DNA of 64,000 bases from CAVTUU01 sp045804965 (GCA_045804965.1 JBJMMD010000009.1:233137-297136), one strand, 5' to 3'. Counted from the stretch's first letter, positions 17,291 to 26,214 are shown. Made by a program: numbers and translations. The notes: generated by a model not told the origin, from the letters alone.

Positions 17291-18712
17291 CTAGATGTTG
17301 ATCGGGTGGCCGAGGAGGTCGTGCGCGGCTTCGCCCAGCACTTCCGAGACGGTCGGGTGTGGGTGGACGTTGATCGCGAACTCCATCGGGGTGCTTTCGA
17401 GCAGGCGGCCGAGCGCGGCTTCCGCGATCAGCTCGGTGGCGTGCGGGCCAATAATGTGCACGCCGAGGAGATCGTTCGAGTCGGCGTCGGCGACCATCTT
17501 CGTGAAGCCATCCGGGTGACCTTCGATCACCGCCTTCGCGTTGGGGCGCATCGGGAAGCGGCCGACCTTGACGTTGTGGCCGAGCTTGACCGCTTCGTTC
17601 TCGGTGAGACCAACGCTGCCGATTTCCGGCTCGCAGTAGGTGCAGGAGGGCGAGTTGAGAATGTCGAGCGGAAAGGGGTTTTGGCCGCAGATGTGCTCGA
17701 CGGCAATGATGCCTTGGTGTTGCGCTGTATGGGCGAGCAACTGCTGCCCAACCACGTCGCCTATCGCGTACATTCCTTCGACGTTGGTCCGCATCATCGA
17801 ATCGACTGGGATATATTCGCCTTCGGTTTTGATGCCGAGTTCTTCAAGACCGACGTCTTCGATGTTCCCCTGGCGGCCGACAGCGACTAGAAGCACCTCG
17901 GCTTCGACGGTTCGTTCCTTGCCTTTGTCGTCCTTGATCCGCATCTTGACACCGTTTTTGCCGACCTCGATGTCGTCAGCGGTCGGGCGCGCGCCCGGCG
18001 CAAGGTCCATCTTCTGGCGTTGGAATGCTCTGGTCAGTTGCTCGGAGACCTCGTGATCTTCCTGCGGGACGATGTTGCCGACGAGCGTGACCTTTGTGCC
18101 GTAGCGGTGGTAGGCCGAGGCCCATTCGACGCCGGTGGCGCCGCCGCCGCGGATGATGAAACTCTTCGGTAACTTCTCGAGGACAACCGCGTGATCCGAA
18201 TTGATCACCTTGACGCCGTCATACGGCACGCCCTTGATCGGGCGCGGCCGCGAGCCGGTGTTGATGATGATGTTCTTGGCCTGCATGTTGAATGGCGCAC
18301 TGCCATCGTTCGGGGTGACGCCGACCGTGTTTTTGTTGAGCAAGCGACCGCGGCCCATGATGACTGGAATCTTGTGCTTCTTGTCGAAGAGATAGAGCAG
18401 ACCACGATATTGACCGTCGACGACCTTGAGCGACCGCTGCAAGGCGGTGTCGTAGTTGAAGGTGACCTCTCCTGAGACGTCGACGCCGAATTCTTTTGCC
18501 CGCTTGACGTCATCGAAAATATCGGCTGACTTGAGGAAGGCTTTGGTCGGAATGCAGCCACGATGCAGGCAGCAACCGCCAAGCTTGAGCTCCTCGACCA
18601 CGGCGACATTGAGTCCGAGTTGTTTGGCGCGGATGGCGGCGACATAGCCGCCGGTTCCCCCGCCGAGAAGAATGAGATCGAACTGCTGCGCCGGGGTTCC
18701 CGCGTCGGTCAT
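17291..18712 (-). CDS. lpdA: Dihydrolipoyl dehydrogenase (E3 component)
   Basis: 473 residues from ATG 18712 (AGGA upstream). The FAD-binding LILLGGGTGGYVAAIRAKQL is followed by the redox site GGCCLHRGCIPTK, where Cys48 and Cys53 form the disulfide and Cys47 replaces the usual Thr/Ser. The NAD-binding IIRGGGATGVEWA, the second FAD motif YAIGDVVG and the C-terminal HPHPTVSEVLGEAAHD (catalytic His-Glu) are all present. It reoxidises dihydrolipoamide of 2-oxoacid dehydrogenase complexes and the glycine cleavage system. The E1/E2 genes at 36.7-40.3 kb have no E3 gene with them, so this enzyme is the likely partner. Confidence 0.93.
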   Translation of the reverse strand: MTDAGTPAQQFDLILLGGGTGGYVAAIRAKQLGLNVAVVEELKLGGCCLHRGCIPTKAFLKSADIFDDVKRAKEFGVDVSGEVTFNYDTALQRSLKVVDGQYRGLLYLFDKKHKIPVIMGRGRLLNKNTVGVTPNDGSAPFNMQAKNIIINTGSRPRPIKGVPYDGVKVINSDHAVVLEKLPKSFIIRGGGATGVEWASAYHRYGTKVTLVGNIVPQEDHEVSEQLTRAFQRQKMDLAPGARPTADDIEVGKNGVKMRIKDDKGKERTVEAEVLLVAVGRQGNIEDVGLEELGIKTEGEYIPVDSMMRTNVEGMYAIGDVVGQQLLAHTAQHQGIIAVEHICGQNPFPLDILNSPSCTYCEPEIGSVGLTENEAVKLGHNVKVGRFPMRPNAKAVIEGHPDGFTKMVADADSNDLLGVHIIGPHATELIAEAALGRLLESTPMEFAINVHPHPTVSEVLGEAAHDLLGHPINI

Positions 18713-19369
18713 TTGTTCCTGTGCTCCCGCTGAATGACCGCCCCGCATGAAGGCGCGGACGACAAGCTACCCTGCCCGGCGAGTTGAAATCCCGCCGGTA
18801 TCCTAACCTTCGGAAGTATACGTCGTGCTGGTAAGCCTCACGTGCGGAGTTTGCAGCTCTGAGCAGCCCTCACTCCCCTGCACGGTGCAGGAGAGGGGAG
18901 CGCCCGCGCACGCGGATGCGGCGCGGGCGTAAACACTCGCGCTCAACCTGACCGCCGGTTAACGCCGGCTATGAACGAGACGGCCACCGATCACCTGCTC
19001 CCCACCTTCGGGCTAGATCATGAACGCCCGCACGCAATGGATGCTCTGGTGGCCCGGCTGGCAGCCCGAGTCGGCCCGCACAATCTCTGCTGATTCAAAC
19101 GCAGGCAACCGCGTGGTTTGCTCTGCGTCGCCGATCTGCTGGACTGGTAAGGTCATAGCGCTGTTCAACTCACGCCAATCATTAAAGGCTCAGCCTTGGA
19201 ACGGCCTCGCCGTTCCAAGGCTGAGCACAAGGCAATCGCGCGCCTGAGTCGGCTTCCAGCCAACTTCCGGTAGTGAGCCCGGGAATTGATGCCCGGCGGG
19301 GTTGGCCACCGCGAGGGGTTCATGATGGCCGAGGTCGTTCGTCAACCACCCTGAGCCGCCCGGCGGCGC
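18713..19369. other. 657-base stretch without a convincing gene
   Basis: Contains a CTCCCCTGCAC-type palindrome (about 18871-18901) and a larger palindrome at 19190-19228. A short + strand frame at 18971-19078 resembles the end of a Y-family polymerase-like protein but is too short and interrupted to call. Minus-strand promoter sequences for lpdA should lie close to 18713, but none is clear. Confidence 0.5.
19190..19228. repeat. Palindrome with perfect 18-base arms
   Basis: GCTCAGCCTTGGAACGGC (19190-19207) and its exact complement (19211-19228) surround CTC. The arms differ from other palindromes in the window but their length and compactness match the 6188-6224 element. It may also terminate transcription of the 19370-19825 gene. 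Confidence 0.7.
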
Positions 19370-19825
19370 TCACCATTCGAGGCCGGCGATCTGTTTGGTG
19401 GTGACGTTGAGGCGGTTCCAAACGTTGATGCTCGCGATGGCGAGGACAAGGGTCGCAAGCCCTTGCTCGTCGTAGTGGCGGGCGGCTTCGTCCCAGATTT
19501 CGTCGGGCACCGGGTCAGCCCGGTCGCTAAGCCGGGTGGCGGCTTCGGTGAGCGCCAGCGCAGCGCGTTCGGCATCGCTAAAATAGGGCGCCTCCCGCCA
19601 AGCGGCCACGGCGAAGATGCGCTCATCCGTTTCGCCGAGCTTCCGGGCCAGGCGAGGATGCTGGACAGCGCAGACGCCGCAGCCGTTGATCTGGCTCGCG
19701 CGCAAATTGATCAGCTCCAGCGTCTTTGGCGGCACCCCTCCCTTATGGACCACTTTGCCGAGCTCCTGTAAGGCATCCATGGCGCCGGGAACGGTCATTG
19801 CGGGGTGGGACATGCGTGCTTGCAC
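19370..19825 (-). CDS. Carboxymuconolactone decarboxylase / AhpD-like protein
   Basis: 151 residues. GTG 19825 is the best start, since a perfect AAGGAGG lies 9 bases upstream; ATG 19813 is an alternative. It is an all-helical CMD-fold protein with GCGVCAVQHPRLAR, the AhpD-type CxxC plus His relay, so a thiol peroxidase or oxidoreductase role is likely. Genes of this family are known neighbours and targets of ECF41 sigma factors. Here the ECF41-like gene is divergent at 19954, and a minus-strand ECF41-type promoter lies at 19926-19952. Confidence 0.85.
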   Translation of the reverse strand: MQARMSHPAMTVPGAMDALQELGKVVHKGGVPPKTLELINLRASQINGCGVCAVQHPRLARKLGETDERIFAVAAWREAPYFSDAERAALALTEAATRLSDRADPVPDEIWDEAARHYDEQGLATLVLAIASINVWNRLNVTTKQIAGLEW

Positions 19826-19890
19826 GGTTGTTATCCTCCTTCGAGAAGTGGCGTTTCTCAATCGAGTCTTGAACGGCCCGCCGGTCTCCA

Positions 19891-19917
19891 TGTCACACCG
19901 GCTAGGGCTCGTTCGTC
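19891..19917 (+). promoter_or_regulatory. ECF41-type promoter for the sigma factor gene
   Basis: TGTCACA (19891-19897), 16 bases, CGTC (19914-19917). This matches the published ECF41 target motif in both elements and spacing, and points to the sigma gene at 19954, implying autoregulation. Confidence 0.75.
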
Positions 19918-19925
19918 AGAACTCT

Positions 19926-19952
19926 GACGAGCAGCGACGAAGGAATGTGACA
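19926..19952 (-). promoter_or_regulatory. ECF41-type promoter for the AhpD-like gene
   Basis: On the minus strand, TGTCACA (complement of 19946-19952), 16 bases, CGTC (complement of 19926-19929). It points to the AhpD-like gene at 19825. Its core overlaps the sigma gene's ribosome-binding site (GAAGGA 19939-19944), and it faces the + strand promoter with 8 bases between the two -10 elements. Confidence 0.75.
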
Positions 19953-19953
19953 G

Positions 19954-20838
19954 ATGGATCAGCACGACGGATTGGCGGAGCGATTTGAAGAGCACCGGTC
20001 GCACTTGCGGGCCGTGGCCTACCGGATGCTCGGCTCGTTGAGCGAAGCGGACGACGCCGTCCAGGAGTCCTGGCTCCGGCTCAGCCGCGCTGACGCGGAC
20101 GGCATCGAGAACCTGGGCGGATGGTTGACGACGGTCGTCGCCCGGGTCTGCCTCGATGTACTGCGGGCGCGCACGGCGCGGCGCGAGGAGTCCTTGAGCG
20201 TGCATGTGCCCGACCCGCTGGTAAGTAGCGCGAAGGGGCTCGACCCCGAACACGAAGCGCTCCTTGCTGACGCGGTCGGTCTCGCCCTACTGGTGGTGCT
20301 CGACACGCTATCGCCAGCCGAACGGCTCGCGTTCGTCCTGCACGACATGTTCGGCGTGCCATTCGACGAGATTGCCCTGATGGCGAGGCGATCGCCAGAC
20401 GCGGTTCGCCAACTCGCGAGCCGGGCGCGTCGTCGGGTACAGGGTGCAGACCCGGCGCCCGATGTCGATCTCGCCGGCCAGCGAAAAGTGGTCGACGCCT
20501 TTTTCGCCGCCTCCCGCCACGGTGACTTCGACGCCCTGGTCGCCGTGCTCGACCCGCGCGTCACACTGCGATCCGACGGCGGAGTTTCGCGTCCAGGCGC
20601 CTCTGTGGTGGTTCACGGCGCGCGGGAAGTGGCCTCGCAGGCGTTCACCTTCAGGCGACTCTCCCCATTCGTCCGACCTGCGCTCGTGAACGGCGCCGCG
20701 GGAGTCGTCGTCGCCCTGCAGGAACGGCCGTTCGCTGTGATGGGATTCACTGTCAGAGGCGGGAAGATTGTCGAAATCGATGCAATTGCCGACCCCGCAC
20801 GCCTCCGCCACGTCGATTTGGCGGTTCTCGAGGGCTGA
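19954..20838 (+). CDS. ECF41-type RNA polymerase sigma factor with C-terminal SnoaL-like domain
   Basis: 294 residues from ATG 19954 (GAAGGA upstream). Sigma region 2 is FEEHRSHLRAVAYRMLGSLS with DAVQESWLRLS. Region 4 is PAERLAFVLHDMFGVPFDEI with RSPDAVRQLASRARRRV. The C-terminal ~120 residues are an NTF2/SnoaL-like extension characteristic of ECF41 (SigJ) sigma factors, which replaces an anti-sigma factor and controls activity in cis. The family DGGGK motif appears as SDGGV and the NPDKL-like end as ADPARL. It is divergent from an AhpD-like gene; both have ECF41-type promoters. Confidence 0.9.
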   Translation: MDQHDGLAERFEEHRSHLRAVAYRMLGSLSEADDAVQESWLRLSRADADGIENLGGWLTTVVARVCLDVLRARTARREESLSVHVPDPLVSSAKGLDPEHEALLADAVGLALLVVLDTLSPAERLAFVLHDMFGVPFDEIALMARRSPDAVRQLASRARRRVQGADPAPDVDLAGQRKVVDAFFAASRHGDFDALVAVLDPRVTLRSDGGVSRPGASVVVHGAREVASQAFTFRRLSPFVRPALVNGAAGVVVALQERPFAVMGFTVRGGKIVEIDAIADPARLRHVDLAVLEG

Positions 20839-20844
20839 CGAGTG

Positions 20845-22050
20845 CTAGTCGCCGAGGAAGCGCAACACAGAGCGGATCATAATCTCCATGCCGATCGCGA
20901 GCGCTTCTTCGTCGAAGTCGAACTTGGGGTGATGATGACTCCACACGAGTCCCTTGTCTTCGTTGTTGCTGCCGACGAAGAAGAAGCACCCGGGGCGTTC
21001 CTGGAGAAAAAAACTGAAGTCTTCAGCGCCCATCATCGGTTCATGTTCGAGCACGTTCTCTGTTCCGACCGTTTCGATCGCGACCGTACGCACCAGCTCG
21101 GTCATGGCCGGGTCGTTGATAGTCACTGGATAGCCGAAGCGGTAGTCGAAATCGACCTCGGCCCGCATTGCGCGGGCGATGCCGCGCACAAGCGCTTCGA
21201 CCCGCTCTGCGAGCTGTTGCCTGACATCGGGCTGGAAGGAACGCACAGTTCCGCGCAATGCGGCGGTGTCGGGGATGACGTTGTTCGCCTCGCCGGCCCG
21301 GAAGGCGCCGACAGTCACGACCGCGGGCCGGTTCGGGTCGATCTCGCGGCTGACAATGGTTTGCAAAGCGCCGACGGTTTGCGCGCCGATGACGATCGGG
21401 TCGATGGCCGTTTCTGGTTGCGCGCCGTGACCACCTTTGCCTTTGATCGTGATCCGGAAGCTGTCAGACGAGGCCATTGCCGGACCGCTACGCAGCTCGA
21501 TCTTGCCAAGTGGCGTGTCTTGCGAGAGATGCATGCCAAAGACCGCGTTGACATGCGGGTCTTCGAGCACCCCCTCGTCGATCATCGGTTTTGCCCCGCC
21601 CGGCGGCCGTTCCTCGCACGGCTGGAAGAGGAGTTTGACGGTGCCCGCGAACTTATCGCGGTGCTCAATCAACAGTCTGGCAATGCCCAGGAGCATGGCG
21701 GTGTGGCCGTCGTGGCCGCAGGCGTGCATGACGCCCGCGGTCTGCGAACGGTAGTCAGTCTGATTCTCCTCGTCGATCGGCAAGGCGTCCATATCAGCGC
21801 GCAGAAGCGCGGTCTTGAGCGGACCGTTCGCCAGAGCAGCGCCGTGAATGAGCGCGGTCACGCCGGTTTTGGCGACTCCTGTGCGCAGGTCCTCGACGCC
21901 GAGCGCCTGCAGTCGTTCCGCGATGAACTTCGCCGTTTCGAACTCCTGATGCCCCAACTCGGGGTGGGCGTGGAAATGCCGGCGGTCGGCAATCACGCCG
22001 GGGAGAATCTCGTCGATGTCGGTCCGGAGCTGCGGAGGACTGAACACCAT
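20845..22050 (-). CDS. M20-family metallo-amidohydrolase (hippurate/indole-acetyl-amino-acid hydrolase type), copy 1
   Basis: 401 residues. The M20D signature is present: RRHFHAHPELGHQEFET, then ADMDALPI, MHACGHDGHTAMLLG (metal Cys and His), PCEERPPGG (Glu pair), GMHLSQDTPLG, GAEDFSFFL and the late HHH in WSHHHPKFDFDEEAL. Enzymes of this type cleave N-acyl amino acids or related amides with two divalent metal ions. The substrate is not determinable. It ends 6 bases from the convergent sigma gene. Paralogous to 23393-24595, with a membrane protein gene between them. Confidence 0.9.
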   Translation of the reverse strand: MVFSPPQLRTDIDEILPGVIADRRHFHAHPELGHQEFETAKFIAERLQALGVEDLRTGVAKTGVTALIHGAALANGPLKTALLRADMDALPIDEENQTDYRSQTAGVMHACGHDGHTAMLLGIARLLIEHRDKFAGTVKLLFQPCEERPPGGAKPMIDEGVLEDPHVNAVFGMHLSQDTPLGKIELRSGPAMASSDSFRITIKGKGGHGAQPETAIDPIVIGAQTVGALQTIVSREIDPNRPAVVTVGAFRAGEANNVIPDTAALRGTVRSFQPDVRQQLAERVEALVRGIARAMRAEVDFDYRFGYPVTINDPAMTELVRTVAIETVGTENVLEHEPMMGAEDFSFFLQERPGCFFFVGSNNEDKGLVWSHHHPKFDFDEEALAIGMEIMIRSVLRFLGD

Positions 22051-22237
22051 CGAACATGTGCCCTTTCGTCCACTCGGCTCCTGCCAGGTAATCGGCAGTC
22101 TGTGATCGGCTACGTCGATGACCCCACGCGTTCACGTTTGGGGGCCGAGAGCGTGCGGTCTCAGGAATTCACGACCTAGGGTCAATGCGGGAGAACGTGA
22201 CCTGAAGTCGCCGATTCGGCGTTGCGGGCATGATAGC

Positions 22238-22265
22238 GCGATCCCGCCGAAATCGGCAGGATCGC
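22238..22265 (-). terminator. Strong hairpin after the 22305 membrane-protein gene
   Basis: GCGATCC-C-GCCG (22238-22249) pairs with CGGC-A-GGATCGC (22254-22265) around AAAT, with one mismatch. It lies 40 bases past the gene's end; no T-run. Confidence 0.5.
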
Positions 22266-22304
22266 GACTGGCAAATGCGATTGGTCTGGGACGCAGGAAC
22301 CTGG

Positions 22305-22952
22305 TTACATCGCGGCGGCTGGTTGCGCCCGGGCCCAGCGATCGTCTGGCAATTTCACGGTGCTGATCGACATCAGCTGATAGACCATGCCAGCGGCGGC
22401 AACGACCGCCCACAGGAGGAGCCAGAACCACGAATCATTGATCATGGCCATGGTCGACCCCCAATGGAAGGATTCTTTGTCGACCTGGTTGAAGATGAGC
22501 ATGATCCCCGACGTGACCGCGGTCGCGCCGAGGAAAGCCGTGCTCACAATCACTATGTAGACCGGGAGGAAGAGGACAATCGCGATAATGGCGAGGAGAA
22601 CCGCGCCGATCGCCGCCGCGATAAAGATCACCCAGTCTGTATTGACGTTGAATGCCGCCATCAGACCCGAGCCGAGCGAGGCTCCGACCGAACCCGCGGC
22701 GATGATGGCTCCGAGATACCAGAAGAGATAGGACAGCACGGCGAAGAGAAGGCCAATAAAGAATCCGAGGACCCAACCGGTGACAGTACTCAGGAAGCCG
22801 TGACCGAATATGGCCGCGAATCCCTCAGCGCCAATGAAGAAACCGGCGATGAAGCCCCAAATCGGCAACATGATGAAGAACAGCCGGAACCCGAGAAAAC
22901 AAACGCCGAGACCCAGGATCAGCGCGAATAGACCGAGGAAAAAATCATCCAT
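22305..22952 (-). CDS. Multi-pass membrane protein, DUF4203/TMEM198-like
   Basis: 215 residues, strongly hydrophobic, with about seven membrane segments and many small-residue (Gly/Ala) helix contacts, for example GFIAGFFIGAEGFAA and SVGASLGSGLMAAF. This pattern resembles the DUF4203 (TMEM198/TM7SF3-like) family, but I assign it by overall look, not by a diagnostic motif. No signal peptide beyond the first membrane segment. It lies between two amidohydrolase genes, all on one strand, but with gaps of 254 and 440 bases, so co-transcription is doubtful. Confidence 0.6.
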   Translation of the reverse strand: MDDFFLGLFALILGLGVCFLGFRLFFIMLPIWGFIAGFFIGAEGFAAIFGHGFLSTVTGWVLGFFIGLLFAVLSYLFWYLGAIIAAGSVGASLGSGLMAAFNVNTDWVIFIAAAIGAVLLAIIAIVLFLPVYIVIVSTAFLGATAVTSGIMLIFNQVDKESFHWGSTMAMINDSWFWLLLWAVVAAAGMVYQLMSISTVKLPDDRWARAQPAAAM

Positions 22953-23392
22953 CCCGCCCTAACCCCTTTCCGTCGCGATGCGATCGGACAAAGGTTGCCG
23001 GGAACACCCGACTTCGGCCGCCCCATGCATAACCGTTTCGGCGAGGCCCCGACTTCCGCAACCTCCGGCTACATGCCGGATGCGACTTTCATAATAGCGA
23101 GAATCAAGGCAGCTAGCACTGTCTCGGCGAGCGGACTGCTAAGAAATCCGGCGCGGCCGCGGGTGGCATCGGCCGCGCCATTGCCAGCGCGGTCGAAGAT
23201 CGTCGTTTCCCTGTTCGAAACGCGCGGTCGGGTAGGGAAGGAACTCTTCGCTTATCAGCGTGATGACGACGCGCGTAGGACCGCTGTATGCTCAGCCTCC
23301 GCAGGGTGGATTCGTTACTTAGCGGGGCACCATCTAGGTCACTTTGAGCCCGGCGGCGCGGGGCAGCCGCTTGCAATGATCCGGGGTTTGGA
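22953..23392. other. 440-base gap with one hairpin, no gene seen
   Basis: Contains the terminator-like hairpin at 23150-23179 and otherwise no frame that looks like protein. The minus-strand promoter of the 22305 gene should lie near its right-hand start. Confidence 0.5.
23150..23179 (-). terminator. GC-rich hairpin downstream of amidohydrolase copy 2
   Basis: GGCGCGGCCG (23150-23159) and CGGCCGCGCC (23170-23179) form a perfect 10-base stem with a 10-base loop, 214 bases after the amidohydrolase stop. Confidence 0.45.
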
Positions 23393-24595
23393 TCATTCCT
23401 GCGCAAAGTAATGCAACGCGCTCCGGGTCATCGTTTCGATGCCAATCGCGAGCGCCGCTTCATCGACATCGAAGCGCGCATGGTGATGGCCGTAGATCAA
23501 ACCTCGCTCAGCGTTGCGACTGCCAACGAAGTAGAAGCAACCCGGGACGCGGTTCAAAACTTCTGCCATATCCTCAGAAACTACCTTGAGCTCACCTTCG
23601 ATGGCGTTTTCGGGCCCGACAACCTCGGACGCCGCCGATCGCACGAGTTTCACCAACTCCGGATCGTTCACAAGCGCAGGCACGCCCCATTTGATCGCCA
23701 CGTCGACCTGGGCTCGCATCGCGGCGCCGACACCTTCGGCGATCTCCGTCACTCGTTGGGCGAGCATTTTGCGCTGTTCTTCGGTTACCGAGCGAATGGT
23801 GCCGCTCATGACCGCTGTTTCTGGAATCACATTCGACGCATTGCCGGCATGCAAGGCGCCGATGGTGACCACCGCCGGCATGATTGGGGATTGCTCACGA
23901 GAAACAACGGTTTGTAGTGCCGTGATGATCTGAGCGCCGACGGTGATCGGATCGATCGTTAGGTGTGGTTGGGCGCCGTGTCCGCCTTTGCCGTTGACGG
24001 TGATTGTGAATCCATCTCCGCCCACCATGGCAATGCTGTCCCGCGCCTCTACCACCCCTAAATCGGTGTGCTGCCAGATGTGAAGACCCAAGGCGTTGTC
24101 TGGTTTTGGGTCTTCGAGCGCGGCGTCGCGGATCATTGCCATGGCCCCGCCCAGCCCCTCCTCAGCGGGCTGAAAAAAGAGCTTGACGGTACCGGCAAAC
24201 TGATCGCGGCGCTCGTTGAGCAGACGCGCGACCGCGAGCAGCATCGCTGTGTGGGCATCGTGACCGCAGGCGTGCATGATGCCGGAATTTTGCGATTTGT
24301 ATTCGACATCGTTCTCTTCGTCGATCGGTAGCGCGTCCATATCGGCGCGAATGAGGAGCGTCTTGCCGTTGCCGTTTCGGGCTGTGCCGCGAATGAGCGC
24401 GGTCACGCCGGTCTTGCCGACTCCGGTTTTGATATCGTCGACACCGATCGCGGTGAGCCGGTCGGCCACGAACCGCGAAGTTTCGAACTCTTGAAATCCG
24501 AGCTCGGGATGCATGTGCAAGTGCCGGCGGTCGGCGATCACGCCGGGCATGATCTCGTCGATGTCGCCGCGCAACCGCGGCTCACCGTCTTCCAT
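23393..24595 (-). CDS. M20-family metallo-amidohydrolase, copy 2
   Basis: 400 residues and clearly paralogous to 20845-22050. It has RRHLHMHPELGFQEFET, ADMDALPIDEEND, MHACGHDAHTAMLLA, PAEEGLGGA, GLHIWQHTDLG and GHHHARFDVDEAAL, so all expected metal ligands are present. The late GAEDF motif of copy 1 is VSEDMAEVL here, a difference near the active-site lid that could change substrate choice. Expected chemistry is cleavage of an acyl-amino acid or amide. Divergent from the small gene at 24708. Confidence 0.9.
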   Translation of the reverse strand: MEDGEPRLRGDIDEIMPGVIADRRHLHMHPELGFQEFETSRFVADRLTAIGVDDIKTGVGKTGVTALIRGTARNGNGKTLLIRADMDALPIDEENDVEYKSQNSGIMHACGHDAHTAMLLAVARLLNERRDQFAGTVKLFFQPAEEGLGGAMAMIRDAALEDPKPDNALGLHIWQHTDLGVVEARDSIAMVGGDGFTITVNGKGGHGAQPHLTIDPITVGAQIITALQTVVSREQSPIMPAVVTIGALHAGNASNVIPETAVMSGTIRSVTEEQRKMLAQRVTEIAEGVGAAMRAQVDVAIKWGVPALVNDPELVKLVRSAASEVVGPENAIEGELKVVSEDMAEVLNRVPGCFYFVGSRNAERGLIYGHHHARFDVDEAALAIGIETMTRSALHYFAQE

Positions 24596-24707
24596 CGAAT
24601 GGACCTTTCCTCATCTGTACGGGCGCGCTTATCCATCGGCAGCACACCTTACCAAAGACGCCGCGTGCTAGCATCCCCGAGTATCAACTCTTGAGGAAGG
24701 TAGTTTC

Positions 24708-24986
24708 GTGAGTGATGAACAGCAAGAAACGTTGACCGAAGAGCGGGCTACGGCATTGGCGTGGCAAGCAGTCGAGCGGGCGGGCGGCACGCGCGCGATC
24801 TATCGCAACCCGCGCCATCCCTTTTCGCTCCAGCCATCGACGGACTTTGTGATCGACGACTACGCGGTCGAGGTCCGCCACGGCGAAATCAGCTCGCCCG
24901 CAATCGTTACCGTGGGCGGATATGTTTTCGAGATCCACGAAGAAGAGATCGATCTCCTGATCCGGCCGCCAAAGAAGCGGACCTGA
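24708..24986 (+). CDS. Small soluble protein of unknown function
   Basis: 92 residues from GTG 24708, with GAGGAAGG (24693-24700) 7 bases upstream, a strong translation signal. Acidic N-terminus followed by LAWQAVERAGGTRAIYRNPR and a mixed beta region ending in EEEIDLLIRPPKKRT. No membrane segment and no motif that I recognise. Transcribed alone, divergent from amidohydrolase copy 2; a GC-rich repeat unit follows it. Confidence 0.6.
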   Translation: MSDEQQETLTEERATALAWQAVERAGGTRAIYRNPRHPFSLQPSTDFVIDDYAVEVRHGEISSPAIVTVGGYVFEIHEEEIDLLIRPPKKRT

Positions 24987-25015
24987 ACGCTCTTACACCT
25001 TGCCTACGCGGCTGC

Positions 25016-25170
25016 GCCGCATGCGCGGGGCTGAACCCCCCAAAGGGTACGCGCGCGCTCAAAAACAAACCCGGCTGAAGCCAGCTAATTCACATTCACG
25101 TTGGTGAGGGCTTCGTGCGTGGCCTCGAAGAGGCTTCGTTTTTGAGCCCAGGTATTTATGCTTGGGCACG
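25016..25170. repeat. Intergenic repeat units between convergent genes
   Basis: CGCGGGGCTGAACCCCCC (from about 25025) and CCCGGCTGAAGCCAGCT (about 25070-25086) resemble the 13011-13070 units. Further on, GCCCAGGTATTTATGCTTGGGC forms a short hairpin (about 25146-25168). Confidence 0.5.
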
Positions 25171-25203
25171 CTTTCGCGCGTAGAGAATAATGAATGCCGG
25201 ACG

Positions 25204-26214
25204 CTACACCTTGTAGTAATCCCTATACCACTCGACGAATTTGGCGAGGCCATCTTCGATGGAGGTCGAAGGGCGATAGCCGACGGCGGCTTCGAGCCGG
25301 GAGATGTCGGCGTAGGTTTCGGGGACATCGCCAGGCTGAATGGGGACGAGATTTTTCTGGGCGGTCTTGCCAAGCGTTTGTTCGAGCACCTCGACAAAGC
25401 GGGAGAGTTCGACCGGCTGGTTGTTGCCAATGTTGTAGATGCGGAAGGGGGCGCTGCTGGTGGCAGGGTCGGCGCTGCTCGCGTCCCAATTCGGAGTCGC
25501 CGAGGGGATTGTGTCGAGGGAGCGGACGACGCCTTCGACCACGTCGTCGATGTAGGTGAAGTCGCGGCGCATCTGCCCATAGTTGTAGAGGTCGATCGGC
25601 TCGCCGGCGAGGATTGCTTTCGTGAACTTGAAATAGGCCATGTCCGGGCGGCCCCACGGTCCATAGACGGTGAAGAAGCGCAGCCCGGTCGTGGGCAACT
25701 GGAAGAGGTGGCTGTAGGTGTGCGCCATCAGCTCGTTCGCCTTCTTGGTCGCGGCGTAGAGACTGATCGGGTGCTCGACGTTGTCGCTTTCGGAGAAGGG
25801 GACCTTCGTATTCGCGCCGTAGACCGAGCTCGACGAGGCGAAGACAAGGTGGCGAACGCCCGCCTTGCGGCAACCTTCGAGCACGTTGCCGAACCCGACA
25901 AGATTGGCATCGACGTAGGCCGCGGGGTTGGTTAACGAGTAGCGGACGCCCGCCTGCGCGGCCAGGTGCACGACCAGTTCGGGCTGCACGGTTGAGAAGA
26001 GGCTGGTGGTGGCGTCCCGGTCGGCCAGGTCGACGCGTTGGAACTTGAACCTTGGGCGCGTCGAGAGCCGGGTGAGCCGGTCGGCTTTGAGGGCGACGTC
26101 GTAATAGGGATTGAGATTATCGACACCGACGACATCGTCTTCGCGGGCAAGCAGTGCACGACTGACGAAGAAGCCGATGAACCCGGCCGCGCCGGTAACC
26201 AGCACCTTCGCCAT
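25204..26214 (-). CDS. UDP-glucuronate 4-epimerase-like SDR enzyme
   Basis: 336 residues from ATG 26214, which shares one base with the preceding ugd stop (TAATG). The NAD-binding VLVTGAAGFIGFFVSRALL is followed by DNLNPYYDVALKADRL, a stretch characteristic of bacterial UDP-glucuronate 4-epimerases of the LspL type. The catalytic YAATKKANE gives Tyr and Lys, and RFFTVYGPWGRPDMAYFKFT is also typical. With the UDP-glucose dehydrogenase it would make UDP-galacturonate for an acidic surface polysaccharide. No glycosyltransferases are adjacent. Confidence 0.88.
   Translation of the reverse strand: MAKVLVTGAAGFIGFFVSRALLAREDDVVGVDNLNPYYDVALKADRLTRLSTRPRFKFQRVDLADRDATTSLFSTVQPELVVHLAAQAGVRYSLTNPAAYVDANLVGFGNVLEGCRKAGVRHLVFASSSSVYGANTKVPFSESDNVEHPISLYAATKKANELMAHTYSHLFQLPTTGLRFFTVYGPWGRPDMAYFKFTKAILAGEPIDLYNYGQMRRDFTYIDDVVEGVVRSLDTIPSATPNWDASSADPATSSAPFRIYNIGNNQPVELSRFVEVLEQTLGKTAQKNLVPIQPGDVPETYADISRLEAAVGYRPSTSIEDGLAKFVEWYRDYYKV

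Noticed and set aside
18971..19078. Short + strand frame ending AMDALVARLAARVGPHNLC, resembling the end of an ImuB/Y-family polymerase
   Set aside because: Only about 25 residues match by eye and the following sequence does not continue the family pattern.
20842..22179. 445-residue + strand frame opposite amidohydrolase copy 1
   Set aside because: It is the complement of a well-supported M20 gene and has no protein-like motif.
22995..23411. 138-residue + strand frame in the gap before amidohydrolase copy 2
   Set aside because: No ribosome-binding site and composition unlike protein; it contains a terminator-like hairpin.
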